From positions 3,089,239 to 3,153,238 of the forward strand of contig NC_134946.1 of the NCBI RefSeq assembly GCF_051020765.1: DNA of 64,000 nucleotides. The letters run 5' to 3'. Of this stretch, positions 11,450 to 21,987 are shown in pieces. The stretch comes from Lasioglossum baleicum (Eukaryota > Arthropoda > Insecta > Hymenoptera > Halictidae). The position numbers and the translations under genes were made by a program. Position 1 is the stretch's first letter; each line of letters opens with the position of its first letter. A model generated the notes under the pieces. The model was given only the letters and a program-made list of their open reading frames with translations. It searched no databases and was not told the origin of the DNA.

Positions 11450-12350
11450 TAACCGGAAAACCGAAAAGGGGGACCTTCTACGTGCATTTGAAGTTGAAAT
11501 TGAATTTAAGAAATTGATTGCAACTGAAAAATTGGGGTTGAAATTGAGAAAATGTTGAAACTGAAAAATTGAAGTAAAAATTGAAAACTCGAAGTTGTAA
11601 TTGAAAAATTGATATTGACAATGAAAAATTAAAGTTGAAAGTGATGTTGAAATTGAAAAATCAAAGTTGAAATTGAAGTTGAAAATGAAGTTTTGAAATT
11701 GAAGATAAAATCGAAAAATTGAGGTTGAAATTGGAAAATTGAAGTTGAACATGAAAAATTGAAGTGGAAATTGAGAAATTGATGTTGAAACTGAAAAATT
11801 GAAGTTGAAATTGGAAAATTGATGTTGAAACTGAAAAATTGAAGTTGAAATTGAAAAATTGATGTTGCAATTGAAGTTGAAATTGAGAAATTGATGTTCA
11901 AACTGAAACATGGAAATACAAAATTGAAAATGTGAAGTGGACTTTGAAAAATTGATGTTGAAATTGAGAAATTGATGTTGAAACTCAAAAATTGAAGTGA
12001 AAATTGAAAACTTGAAGTCGAAATTGAGAAATTGATATTGACAATGAAAAATTGAAGTTGAGAGTGATGTTGAAATTGAAAAATTAAAGTTGAAATTGAA
12101 ATTGAAGTTGACAATGAAGTTTTGAAATTGAAGATAATCTCGAAAAATTGAGGTTGGAATTGGAAAATTGAAGTTGAACATGAAAAATTGAAGTGGAAAT
12201 TGAGAAATTGATGTTGAAACTGAAAAATTGAAGATGAATTTGAAAAATTGAAGTTGAAATTGAAAAATTGAAGTTGAAATTGAAAAATTGATGTTGAAAC
12301 TGAAAAATGGAAGTGGAAATTGAAAAAGTGTAGTGGAATTGGAAAAATTT
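11450..12350. repeat. R1-associated minisatellite, about 0.86 kb
   Basis: Begins with the R1 junction (ACCGAAAAGGGGGACCTTCT) and runs into about 860 bp of degenerate repeats built from TTGAAGTTGAAATTGAAAAA and TTGATGTTGAAACTGAAAAA words, largely with periods that are multiples of three. This keeps two minus-strand frames open for 246-247 codons of Phe/Asn/Gln/Ser-rich peptide, which I treat as non-coding. The right R1 terminus is missing. Confidence 0.7.
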
Positions 12351-12554
12351 CTTGGCGAAATAATGTTTTCACTTCATTAAAGACAGTTCATTAAAGTCAG
12401 TGAAGGAGAAAAGAACTGTTTAGTCGGATTCTATTCACTTCGATTGATGCAGAAAAGTTTTATGTAGACTTTAATTCTAATTCACTAAAAGAAAAATTGA
12501 TTTTCACGCCAATTTATATGTAGAATCATGTTACTCAGAAGTGGCTACCGCGGC

Positions 12555-12785
12555 AGTAAAGCGTAAAAAAACAAACTCAAGAGGTTTGTTCGCGCCCAGG
12601 TTTACAATTCCATCGCTATAGAAACGGGGGAAGACCCCGAATCCCTTTTAATCTCCAAACTAGAGCTCAAATCTCTCCTGCAAACATAGGGTTGAACGAC
12701 AACTCCGTTTCTCTATAACCCTGGGCGTAAACAATAGCAATCGTTGTACTGTTAATACCGCATCGAGCAGCTTAACCATGGATAA
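12555..12785. repeat. Imperfect palindrome
   Basis: CGCCCAGGTTTACAATTCCA and CTATAGAAACGG on the left pair with CCGTTTCTCTATAACC and TGGGCGTAAACAATAGC on the right. Non-coding foldback of about 180 bp. Confidence 0.5.
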
Positions 12786-13759
12786 CTAAATTCTCTCAAA
12801 AATAGCTTACTACTGGCAACATTATTATTAATTTCTATACATAAACGTTCCGATTTTGAAGAGACATCTAAAGTGACTTAGAAATATGTAATAATATAGA
12901 TAATATTCTAATCCTTAACGAGTAATTTTTTGTTGAATTTATTATAATTTCAAATTCTAACCTTAAAATTATAATACATATTGTAGTAAGTTTTTTTCAT
13001 TTATTTGTTGTTAGGGAAGCGGAAATTTTTTCCCGTTGCCCGTTGTGGGGCATATAAGGCTAATAATAATTAAAACTTTAATGAAATATTTCATTCGTTT
13101 ATGAAATTTATTCAGGTTTAGGTTAACAAAAATTTGCAGATATAATACAGAGATATGACCTTTATTTAAAAGTCATTTGATCTCAAAATAAAAGATTTTG
13201 TGCAAACGTAATATTAATGAAAAATTATTGGTAAACCTTACGTTTAGGGGAGGCAGCTCCGGTGACCTTGACCTTGACATATGTTATCGAGGACAACATT
13301 CTGAACAACTTTTGTCATTACAACTACCCGGCGCACGCTCTTAGTTTACCGAGATATTTGCGAAAAACTATTGCAAATACTGTATTGAATTTCACGTATT
13401 CTTGCATGCTCCGTGGCAACGTAAGCCTGTTCCGGGGCGGCATCTGTTTATTTTCTGTTTATAAAGACATTGTGGGGATCAGAAAAGAGTGTCACTCTAC
13501 ATAGGGTGAGCTTTCAATTTTGAAAGACTACTTCTGGATTTTCGCATGCATGGTCTCCGTCCCCCACCACCTACCCCTAACTAATTCCGATCGCATAATT
13601 TTTGCATTCTATATAGCCTTCATACAGAATTTGAACTAGTTATGGAAAAATCATGCAATCAGAATTAGTTAGGGTTAGGTGACGCATACGAAATTGTGAA
13701 TATTTCGAAAACTATCTATCTCAAAATGAGAATTTTATTCAGCATTTAAATGGTGTTCA
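12786..13759. other. Non-coding stretch
   Basis: AT-rich to about 13.25 kb, then mixed composition. An 80-aa ORF at 13262-13504 has no recognisable domain. Nothing further can be supported. Confidence 0.4.
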
Positions 13760-14140
13760 TTATTTCGAAAAAAAAACATCGATGCGTTTATCAAAATTGT
13801 ACGTTCTTTTAAACAAAAATTCGGCAATATAATTAGTATAATGATAGTCACGTATGCCATAGCGAGGAATGCTGGCTCTCAGATTTCTCCACAATCTTTC
13901 AATATTTTGTGTATGAACTCCAGTTTGAGGATCAACAAAATTAGTCGAATGATTCACTGTTTTATGTATATAATTTTCATTCGCTAGATCATTATATGCA
14001 CGCCAATTATCTAGTTTGTATTTATTAATATAGTATAAGTTAGTATGAACTATTCGACATAGATGTCGCCCAAGAATAAAGGTGTTTTCCTCGCATAAAT
14101 CAACCAATGCCAAACAGTCACGTGCGAGGTACACGTGCAA
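13760..14140 (-). pseudogene. Merlin / IS1595 (ISXO2-like) transposase C-terminal fragment
   Basis: The 126-aa open frame contains DNWRAYNDLANE, then VNHSTNFVDPQTGVHTQNIE, then RLWRNLRASIPRYGIR and a YIAEFLFKR tail. This order (D-x-W-x-A-Y, VNHS-x-x-FVDP, TG-x-HTQ-x-IE-x-x-W, then a Y-x-x-EF segment) is the hallmark of the IS1595/ISXO2-like DDE domain used by eukaryotic Merlin transposons. The second catalytic Asp (in LDNW) and the Glu (in IERLW) appear to be present. The N-terminal part with the first Asp is absent or frameshifted upstream (above 14140), so the gene is broken. I could not place the terminal inverted repeats with confidence. Neighbouring DNA is repeat-rich and non-coding. Confidence 0.7.
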
Positions 14141-14199
14141 CTTTGAGGTTACCCTGAACGTGCAATAGTTTACAAGTTATTCATATATTCTGTGTTGTT

Positions 14200-15394
14200 A
14201 TTTTAGGTAAGTACAACAAATATTGATGTAGGTTTACATTAAATAAACCGTTTTTATTGTATTTTTTAAAATTTATTGAGAAAAACACTGAGATGCACTT
14301 GCCCCGTAAATATTACTACACGGGGCAAGTCCGTATTATCACGGTGGAGTAAGTCCGTACTGTATGGGTAACTATAAAACTAAACAATATATTTAATCCA
14401 ATAAAAAGTATTTTGTAGCAGGTTTGATAATAATTCTTTTCTTGCCCCGTAGCACTCTTGAAACAAGGTTCAAAAGCATTTTTAAACTTTGTTTTAATAT
14501 CACTGTATCCCCTTTCATATCTCAGCATAAAAGTACATGTTTGTTTAAAAATGGATAACTATAAAACTAAACAATATAATTTAATGCAATAAGAAGCATT
14601 TTATAGCAGGCTTGTTAATCATTCTTTTCTTGCCCCGCATTATTAACTACCAGAGACGCCCTCACCCAGTTTTATAACAAAAACGACTGAAAAAACGAAT
14701 CGCACGTTCTTCTCCTATTCTATAAAATAATAATCGGAACAACTTGCCCCGGTAACTTTTAGCCCCAGTCTTCTCTCTCTACTCCTGGCTATATAATAAT
14801 TAGTAATTCCTTTACTACACTTTAATCAGCTGCTCACTTCAATCGTAAGTGCATCAAATTCGCAGTCTACATATAATGGTTTATGAATTCCGCTAATAAC
14901 ACTGTTAATATTTTTCTTCTACAAGACACGCAGCCGAGCCTTCAAGAATTCTCCTAACTTTTTACTCCTTTTATCCTCTTTTTACGCGAGGCGAATTATT
15001 ACGATGAAATTTAACTTTTATCGTACGCTTCATACTCTTGCTTCTGCTACAACTATTTTTGTAAATTCTATTTTAGTTGGATGTTATATTCGACATGAAC
15101 CTAAATTATCAACTACACATACAGTCCACTCATTGCACAGATTACGCTCAACATTTGTTTGGAAAATTTATACGCATACCAAATAACTTACGAGTAGACT
15201 ATGGATTTTATGCATTTATGACAAATAAAAATAAATTTTTTAAAAATACCACGTTTTTAAAACGGACTAAAAAGTATAATTTTTTCTAGCCCCATACAGA
15301 TTCCTAACCCCGTACAGATAGTCCTGAAAATTTGTGATTGTGAATTTTTAATAGCTATTAAAATACTTGTAAGATTTAAAACAAAAAACGTGGG
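14200..15394. repeat. Nested dispersed repeats, no gene
   Basis: CTTGCCCCGTA-type words recur (14.30-14.64 kb) and a block of about 120 bp is duplicated (about 14365-14460 and 14550-14640, ATAAAACTAAACAATATA). From about 15225 the sequence matches the element at 32.99-33.77 kb (AGCCCCATACAG, TAGTCCTGAAAAT, AACGTGGGG). ORFs here are short and unrecognised. Confidence 0.45.
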
Positions 15395-15855
15395 GTCCCC
15401 TTTTTCGGTTCTCCACTTATATCTCGGAAACTACGTGTCCTAGCGATAAGACCATTCCATACAAAATTAAAGCTGACAAAATGTGCCGTAAGATTGATTC
15501 GATTCAGTTTTTCGCTATCTCGCATAGTTTCCGAGCAAACCGAGCTCAAAGTTCAGTAACTCTTCAGCACAATTAGTGATCTTTGAGCCCGGATATCTCG
15601 GAAACTATGCGAGATAGCGAAAAACTGAATCGAATCACTCTTGTGGCACGTTTTGTCAGCTTTAATTTTGTATGGAATGGTCTCATCGCTAGGACGCATA
15701 GTTTCCGAGATATAAGAGGAAAACCGAAAAGGGAGACCTTCTACGTGCCCCTCTGACTTTTAGTATGTTTACCTCCTAACTAGTCCAACCAAAGACGCAA
15801 AGTTAAAAATTGTGTTCCTTCCATTTCCCTCTACAACTTCTCGTTGACTGGACTA
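15395..15855. mobile_element. R1 family element, left end truncated
   Basis: Contains the R1 subterminal module in both orientations (TATCTCGGAAACTATGCG on one arm, GCATAGTTTCCGAGATAT on the other) and ends with the full right terminus TTGACTGGAC followed by TA. It lacks the minisatellite core and the left GTCCAG terminus. Confidence 0.7.
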
Positions 15856-15863
15856 TACATATA

Positions 15864-17587
15864 AGGTGAAGTGCCCTAAGCCTGGACAGTCCAAAAGTGA
15901 TACCTAAATCTGGACAATTGAATTTTCATAGTAAAATCAGTAATTAAGAGATTAAATAATTATATTATATATTCTGGGGCCTCTCTCTCTCTCTCTCTTA
16001 GCTACAAGTAGATGTGGATATTATTTCATTATGACATCAATTAAAATTTAAAAATAAATTCAAAGTTCATCTGAGAACAGTACACAAAATAGTCTATTTA
16101 CATGTGAATCATGTGAATTTATAGTTCAACTTTTGTTAGAAAAAAGATATAATTTAAGCCCTGAGACAAAAAATAATTATCACGCATAATAATATTGATA
16201 TTTTAAAATAAATTGGCAATCAAACTTAACGTAAATAATAATTATTAATCCAAATATTAGATGTCCAAGATTAGGATTGTTTTCAAATATAAGTACTCCA
16301 TACTGGGACGCGATGACAGTAGCTGTCCCACTCTAAGCTTATACGGAATGTGCTTACGCCTGAAGCCGGACACGCGTTTGTGAATAAAATCAACGCATTG
16401 TTTGCAAATTATTTAACTAAATGTACGTATAAGTAGTCTTCTATTAGCTTGTATAACGAATGTAGAAAATGTGTTCCGGCTGTGACGTTAATAATACTTA
16501 ATTTTTATGTCATAAATCTATCAGTATTAATACCTAACCTCAAAAATTAATTATTCATGTCGATATAGTTCTTAAAAAATGTTTTTCCAGATTTTTAACT
16601 TGCTTTAAAAATTAAATTTGACAATGGCCATCACTAGAAACAAAACTTTTGATTCCAGTCGAAAAAAGTAATTAATAAGTATCATAAAAAAACAAAGATT
16701 AAAGTAAGAGAATGCCAAAAGTGTACATAAAATCTAAGGATATTATTAAAAATGACAGATTGAAGGAAAATAGAAGATTGAATAAAAATAAAAAATTGAA
16801 GAGAAATCAAGAATCTCATTCTGTTGAATCTATCGTACAAGTACAAGCTCTCAATACAGTAGGCCAGTTTAAGATTCCAAAAAGCACGCATTCTGGAATG
16901 AAAATTTTAAGTTCGGTGGATGCTAACAAAGGACCACCAACTGTACTGTCGAAGACAGAAGAAAGATCTTGAAAAAAGGAGCAAAAAAAAAATTATAGAA
17001 AAAGAACGTTTGTCAAAAAAGCAGAAAAAAAAGAGAGATAAAAAATTAAAAAAGAACAGGAACAAGAAATCAATAATAATTTACACGAAAGAAAAAAGAT
17101 AATTACACAACAAATTAAGGGCAGAATGTGTAATGTACAATAATAATATATTCTGTGCATCATTAAAGATTTAATAAAGTTCGATGTTATAGATCAGGCA
17201 TGGGCAAATTTTTGCTCGATCGGAGGCATTCTCAAGGAATACCCCCACTCCTCCCGGTCGCGCGTCTCGCTCCCCGTAGCGGCCATAGTTCTTGGAGCAC
17301 TATAGTGTCTCTGTTACAGATTATATGTAAATTCAATTTGTCCCGGTGTAGGGTTTACTTCTGTCCAGGTACTAGCTTAGATTGGATTTAATATGTCCAA
17401 CTACAGGTTTGAATTATTCTTGTTAATACAATTAAGATATTAACCTGAACAATGATTTTTTTTATTTTAAATTACTTTACAAACTCTGAACTGTATGTTA
17501 AAACTCTTAAGTAATTATTTTTCTTTATTTAAAGTGATAAAATTAAAAATAGAAAAACATGCTGTCCAGGCATAGGGCACTTCACCT
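15864..17587. mobile_element. pogo-like Tc1/mariner-superfamily element, TA TSD
   Basis: Inverted ends AGGTGAAGTGCCCTA (15864) and TAGGGCACTTCACCT (to 17587) continue into CCTGGACAG/CTGTCCAGG. Both sides are flanked by TA (15862-15863, 17588-17589). The interior has a transposase remnant (16712-17102) and an inserted GC-rich block near 17195-17330 that is absent from the related end at 32.74 kb. A TCTCTCTCTC microsatellite lies at about 15978-15999. Confidence 0.75.
16712..17102 (+). pseudogene. pogo-type transposase remnant (N-terminal HTH plus Lys-rich tail)
   Basis: The frame at 16712-16972 starts MPKVYIKSK and contains QFKIPKSTHSG and GPPTVLSKTEE, which correspond to the pogo/Tigger psq-type helix-turn-helix (F-x-IPKST) and the start of the CENP-B-like DNA-binding domain (GPPTVL-x-x-x-EE). 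It then terminates and an overlapping frame (16920-17102) continues with a Lys-rich stretch (KKQKKKRDKKLKKNRNKK) like the basic C-terminal tails of pogo transposases. The DDE catalytic core is missing, so this looks like an internal-deletion derivative. It sits inside an element with TA duplication and matching inverted ends, which agrees with the assignment. Confidence 0.6.
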
Positions 17588-17631
17588 TAGTTATTGGAGA
17601 ACATGTGCAGGCGCAGGCATACAATACATAA

Positions 17632-18642
17632 GGGTATAGCCGGATAAGATAGTCAAAAATGCCTTTGAACCGAATTTTATCGACGATGTGCCATTCGATA
17701 GAGCACCAAGAAAAAACATACTGTGCAAAATTTCAACCCTGTATCTCGATCGGGAGGGTACTTATGGGGTAAAATCGAAAAATCAGTTTTTGGCATATTT
17801 TCCCTAGTTAATGACGTTTAAAAATTCTGAAAAAAATCTGACACATGTCAAGAACCCAAATACATACTATGCAATTGGTTTCAGATTTTTAAAATGGAAA
17901 TCCTGCTTGTAAAAAATCAAAAACCTCAAAAAAATCGGAAAAATGTAGATTTCACATGGAAGTTCTAGAGTGACAACATTTATATTTTTACAGTAGCAGT
18001 ATATTGTTATAAGTATTGTTCATGAATTTTTTCAGATCTTTTTGGTTTGGTGCGCCGTTGTCAAAAAAAATAAAAACAGATTTTTTCGGCGTTTTTTCCG
18101 CGAAGAACTAAGCTAACCTTAAAATTATTACGTACTTTTTATTCTGTAAGTCTATCAGGCTCTGATAAGCCTTGAGCATTCTACAGAAGTAATTAAAAAA
18201 TTAAATCAACTTAATTAATATTTCTACAGTATAAACATTACATCTAGAAATATCGATCACGTTTCCAACAGTTCAGTTGGCTCAGTGCGTTGTGAGTCAG
18301 TCACTTCCACTTCCATGTGAAATCTGCATTTTTTCGATTTTTTTGAGGTTTTTGAATTTTTACAAGCAGGATTTTCATTTTAAAAATCTGAAACCAATTG
18401 CAAAGCATTGTATTTGGGTTCTTGACATGTGTCGGATTTTTTTCAGAATTTTTAAACGTCATTAACTAGGGAAAATATGCCAAAAACTGATTTTTCGATT
18501 TTACCCCATAACTACCCTCCCGATCGAGATACAGGGTTGAAATTTTGCACAGTATGTTTTTTCTTGGTGCTCTATCGAATGGCACATCGTCGATAAAATT
18601 CGGTTCAAGGGCACTTTTTGACTATCTTATTGGGCTATACCC
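17632..18642. mobile_element. Foldback element with ~330-bp inverted arms
   Basis: Ends GGGTATAGCC and GGCTATACCC. Arms (about 17632-17965 and 18310-18642) share ACCCTGTATCTCGATCGGGA-type sequence and GACACATGTCAAGAACCCAA at high identity. A related partial copy lies at 19.69-20.26 kb. No target duplication could be read and no ORF is convincing. Confidence 0.7.
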
Positions 18643-18699
18643 TTTTCTTCTTTTTCAGGATATCACGAACTACAAAAACGTTCTAATCACTGAAACCGT

Positions 18700-19680
18700 G
18701 AAATAAATCGTAGGAGAACAGGTTAAAAAGAAGAAATAAATATTAGTAAGAAAGAAATTAAAGAAATACCACTGTCGACAGAAACGACCCAGGTATCCCA
18801 CGGAGGGTTAATCGTGAGCGGGAACAAACCCCAGCTGAGAGGTAGCAGAAACGTCGCAGAGATCCTGAAAATTTGACGGTGAAAATCGTGATCCGCGAAG
18901 AAATCACGTCGCCATTGTGAACCTAAATATCCGTATCTCTTAAATCCGGGGGCTCGTTTACCGAGGCGTTCGCCTAGGAAAAAGACAGAGAGATGAGGAG
19001 AGAGAAAGAAAGAAAGAAAGAGAGAACGAGGCTCGCAATATGTTCGACGGTTCCTTCGGAGCTTGATTGCTTTCCATTCCGTCGGCCGCGTTTTTCATCG
19101 TTCCGAGGAGGAGATCCCCATCGCGAATAACTCGTTTCCGCGTTATCATCGGCGGGGATGGAAGCCGCGAGCCTGGCAGCACAAAGAGACGGGAAGGGGA
19201 GGCGGGCTGTTTATACGAGCAAATTAATACGATTCAACTGGAAGCTGTCGAATTGTTTGCTCGGGGCTACGATCTTTTTCGCGGGCTGATATGTCGATTC
19301 AACGAGCTCCTCATCTATCTATCTCCTCTCTGGCTCTGTCACTCTGTTCGGACGCCACGCGTCGAGACGTGCTTATTGCGTGGACCGTTCGAATTTTAGT
19401 TTCGATTCACTGTACTGTCCAGTGAAAGAGTGTAAACTAGCGGGACGGGAACGGGGCTACAGGGACGCAAAGAACACCTGAGTGGTCAGACTAGAACGTA
19501 GACGCCTATTCTCACACGCATTCTTGGCTCTAACGCGCTATTGGCCGAGACGGACACACGCACTAATCGGGCGCGTGACGCGGAGAGCGAGTCAGATGTA
19601 TAGAAACAAACGAGACAAAGCGAGCGATGCGGTCAACGGCAATCCATTGGCATAGTCGGGGTAGTCTACGTAATCGGCAT
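18700..19680. other. Non-repetitive GC-rich island
   Basis: Apparently unique DNA with purine tracts (GAAAGAAAGAAAGAAAGAG near 19005-19023). A 110-aa plus frame (19067-19399) and a 74-aa minus frame overlap; neither shows a domain. The stretch 19.49-19.64 kb resembles 7.55-7.65 kb, so part of it may be an old repeat. Confidence 0.35.
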
Positions 19681-19689
19681 AGCCCAAGA

Positions 19690-20257
19690 GTTAGCTAACT
19701 GTCAAGTTGATTTCATTTTTCAATTAGTTCTGTAAAATGTGCAAGGTTTATCAGTGCCTAATAGACCTACAGAATAAATAAAACGTAAAAATTGTAAGGT
19801 TAACTTAGTTCTTCGCGGAGAAGACGTAGAAAAAATCGGTTTTTATTTTTTTTAACTGCGGCTCACCAAACCATAAAATCTGAAAAAATTCATGAACAAT
19901 AACTATAACAATATATCGGTACTGTAAAAATATAAATCTTGTCACTGTAGAACTTCCATGTGAAATCTGCATTTTTTCGATTTTTTTGAGGTTTTTGATT
20001 TTTTACAAGCAGGATTTTCATTTTAAAAATCTGAAACCAATTGCAAAGCATTGTATTTGGGTTCTTGACATGTGTCGGATTTTTTTCAGAATTTTTAAAC
20101 GTCATTAACTAGGAAAAATAGGCCAGAAACTAGTTTTTCTATTTCCATAACTACCCTCCCGATCGAGATACAGGGTTGACATTTTACTCGGTACATTTTT
20201 TCTTGATGCCCTATCGAATGACCCATCGTCGATACAATTCGGCTCAAGGGCACTTTT
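19690..20257. repeat. Partial copy of the GGGTATAGCC foldback family
   Basis: Shares the arm (GAACTTCCATGTGAAATCTG, CTACCCTCCCGATCGAGATA) and centre with the element at 17.63-18.64 kb but has only one arm. It runs straight into the SINE-like array at 20258. Confidence 0.65.
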
Positions 20258-20999
20258 GACCATCTTATCCATTCGAGTTTTTACTAGTAATCGGTAGGTT
20301 GCTGGTTCGAGTCCCGCTTTCGATATTTTATTTTTTTTCTTGAAATTGATACCTATCTCAATTTTAAGCCTTAAAATCTATTATTTATAAGTTATTTTTA
20401 TTTTTGGGTAAGGCATAATGAGTAAATAAGTATTTATTTGTGACCATCTTATCCATTCGAGTTTTTACTAGTAATCGGTAGGTTGCTGGTTCGAGTCCCG
20501 CTTTCGACATTTTATTTTTTTTTCTTGAAATTGATACCTATCTCAATTTTAAGCCTTAAAATCTATTATTTATACGTTATTTTTATTTTTGGGTAAGGTA
20601 TAATGAGTAAATAAGTATTTATTTGTGACCATCTTATCCATTCGAGTTTTTACTAGTAATCGGTAGGTTGCTGGTTCGAGTCCCGCTTTCGATATTTTAT
20701 TTTTTTTTCTTGAAATTGATACCTATCTCAATTTTAAGCCTTAAAATCTAGTATTTATAAGTTATTTTTATTTCTGAATAAGGCATAATGAGTAAATAAG
20801 TATTTATTTCTGACCATCTTATCCATTCAAGGTTTTACTAGTAATCGGTAGGTTGCTGGTTCGAGTCCCGCTTTCGACATTTTATTTTTTTTTCTTGAAA
20901 TTGATACCTATCTCAATTTTAAGCCTAAAAATCTATTAATTATAAGTTATTTTTATTTTTGAATAAGGTGTAATGAGTAAATAAGTATTTATTTGTGAC
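20258..20999 (+). repeat. Four-unit tandem array of a tRNA-like (B-box) repeat, 185-bp period
   Basis: Units start GACCATCTTATCCATTCGAG-like at 20258, 20442, 20627 and 20812, with the next GACC at 20997 (periods 184-185 bp). Each contains GGTTGCTGGTTCGAGTCCCG, which has an exact Pol III B-box and a T-arm-like stem with one mismatch, and then an AT-rich tail. Copies differ at only a few sites, so the amplification looks recent. Confidence 0.8.
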
Positions 21000-21224
21000 C
21001 GACGAATAACTGGCCACGGAATCGACTGATGTATTAAAAAATACCTCATTCCATTTAAAAAAGTGAAGTTACCTTCATATCTCCTTTACGCGTCGACCTA
21101 CAAAAAAGCTACTAATATCTGACTAATTCCCCCTCGAAACCAAGCAAGTTCCATCTGATGCATTTCCTCCTAACACCAATAGCAGCCGAGTTATTCAGGT
21201 GGCCTGTTTCTGGCGCCTCACCCT
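21000..21224. repeat. Diverged inverted copy of the 9.8-kb element end
   Basis: ATGTATTAAAAAATACCTCA and AGCAAGTTCCATCTGATGCA resemble, inverted, the interior of the element at 9.8-10.5 kb, and the stretch ends in CACCCTGTATA. The target site of the next element lies in this end. Confidence 0.45.
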
Positions 21225-21233
21225 GTATATTTT

Positions 21234-21684
21234 GGGTCCCATGGGAATCACCGACACAGATTTCTCCGACACGCTTTTCACCGACAACATTTCACCGACT
21301 CCAGATTTGACCGACAATAGCTTTCGCCGACAACGCCTTTAACCGACAACGAATTTCATCGACAACGATTTTGACCGACAAAGAATTTGATCCACAACGA
21401 CTTGAGACACAGTATTATAATACATATGATAATACTGCATAATAATACTGTATAATAATACATATGATAATACATATGATAATACTGTATGATAATACAT
21501 ACTGTGGTCGTTTTAAGTTGTTGTGGATCAAATTCGTTGTCGATCAAAATCGTTATCGATGAAATTCGTTGTCGGTTAAAGGCGTTGTCGGCCAAAGCTA
21601 TTATCAGTCAAATCTGGAGTCGGTGAAATGTTGTCGGCGAAAACCGTGTCGGAGAAATCTGTATCGGTGATTTCCATGAGACCC
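21234..21684. mobile_element. MULE-like foldback element, 9-bp TSD GTATATTTT
   Basis: Inverted arms of about 170 bp start GGGTCCCATGGGAATCACCG (left) and, reversed, GGGTCTCATGGAAATCACCG (right). Flanking direct repeats GTATATTTT at 21225-21233 and 21685-21693 are identical; a 9-bp duplication is typical of Mutator-like elements. Arms are themselves made of repeated CCGACAACG-type words. The centre (about 21410-21500) is an ATACATATGATAAT-type low-complexity loop. No ORF. Confidence 0.8.
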
Positions 21685-21987
21685 GTATATTTTACACCAT
21701 TGTGGGCAACCTATTAAGGGTAGAAAAAAATTAACTTTTTTAAGAGTGCGGGTTGCAAGTAGCCCTTTGACTGATTTCATTAATAAGGCTAAGAATATCT
21801 CATTAAGCATTCACAGTGAACTTATTCGAAACCAAACAACTTTTGTCTGAAGCATTCTTTCCTATCTGAAAAAGGAAACTCTCACCCTGTAAGATATAAT
21901 AAAAATAAGTACGATACAATAAAAAAGGTATGACCTTTTGACCTTGAAAATCAAGATCTCATATTTCTACCTTATCTTATATTCCTA

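Noticed and set aside
20258..20999. CRISPR-like array (four regular repeats).
   Set aside because: Units are contiguous 185-bp tandem copies with no unique spacers, in a eukaryotic genome.
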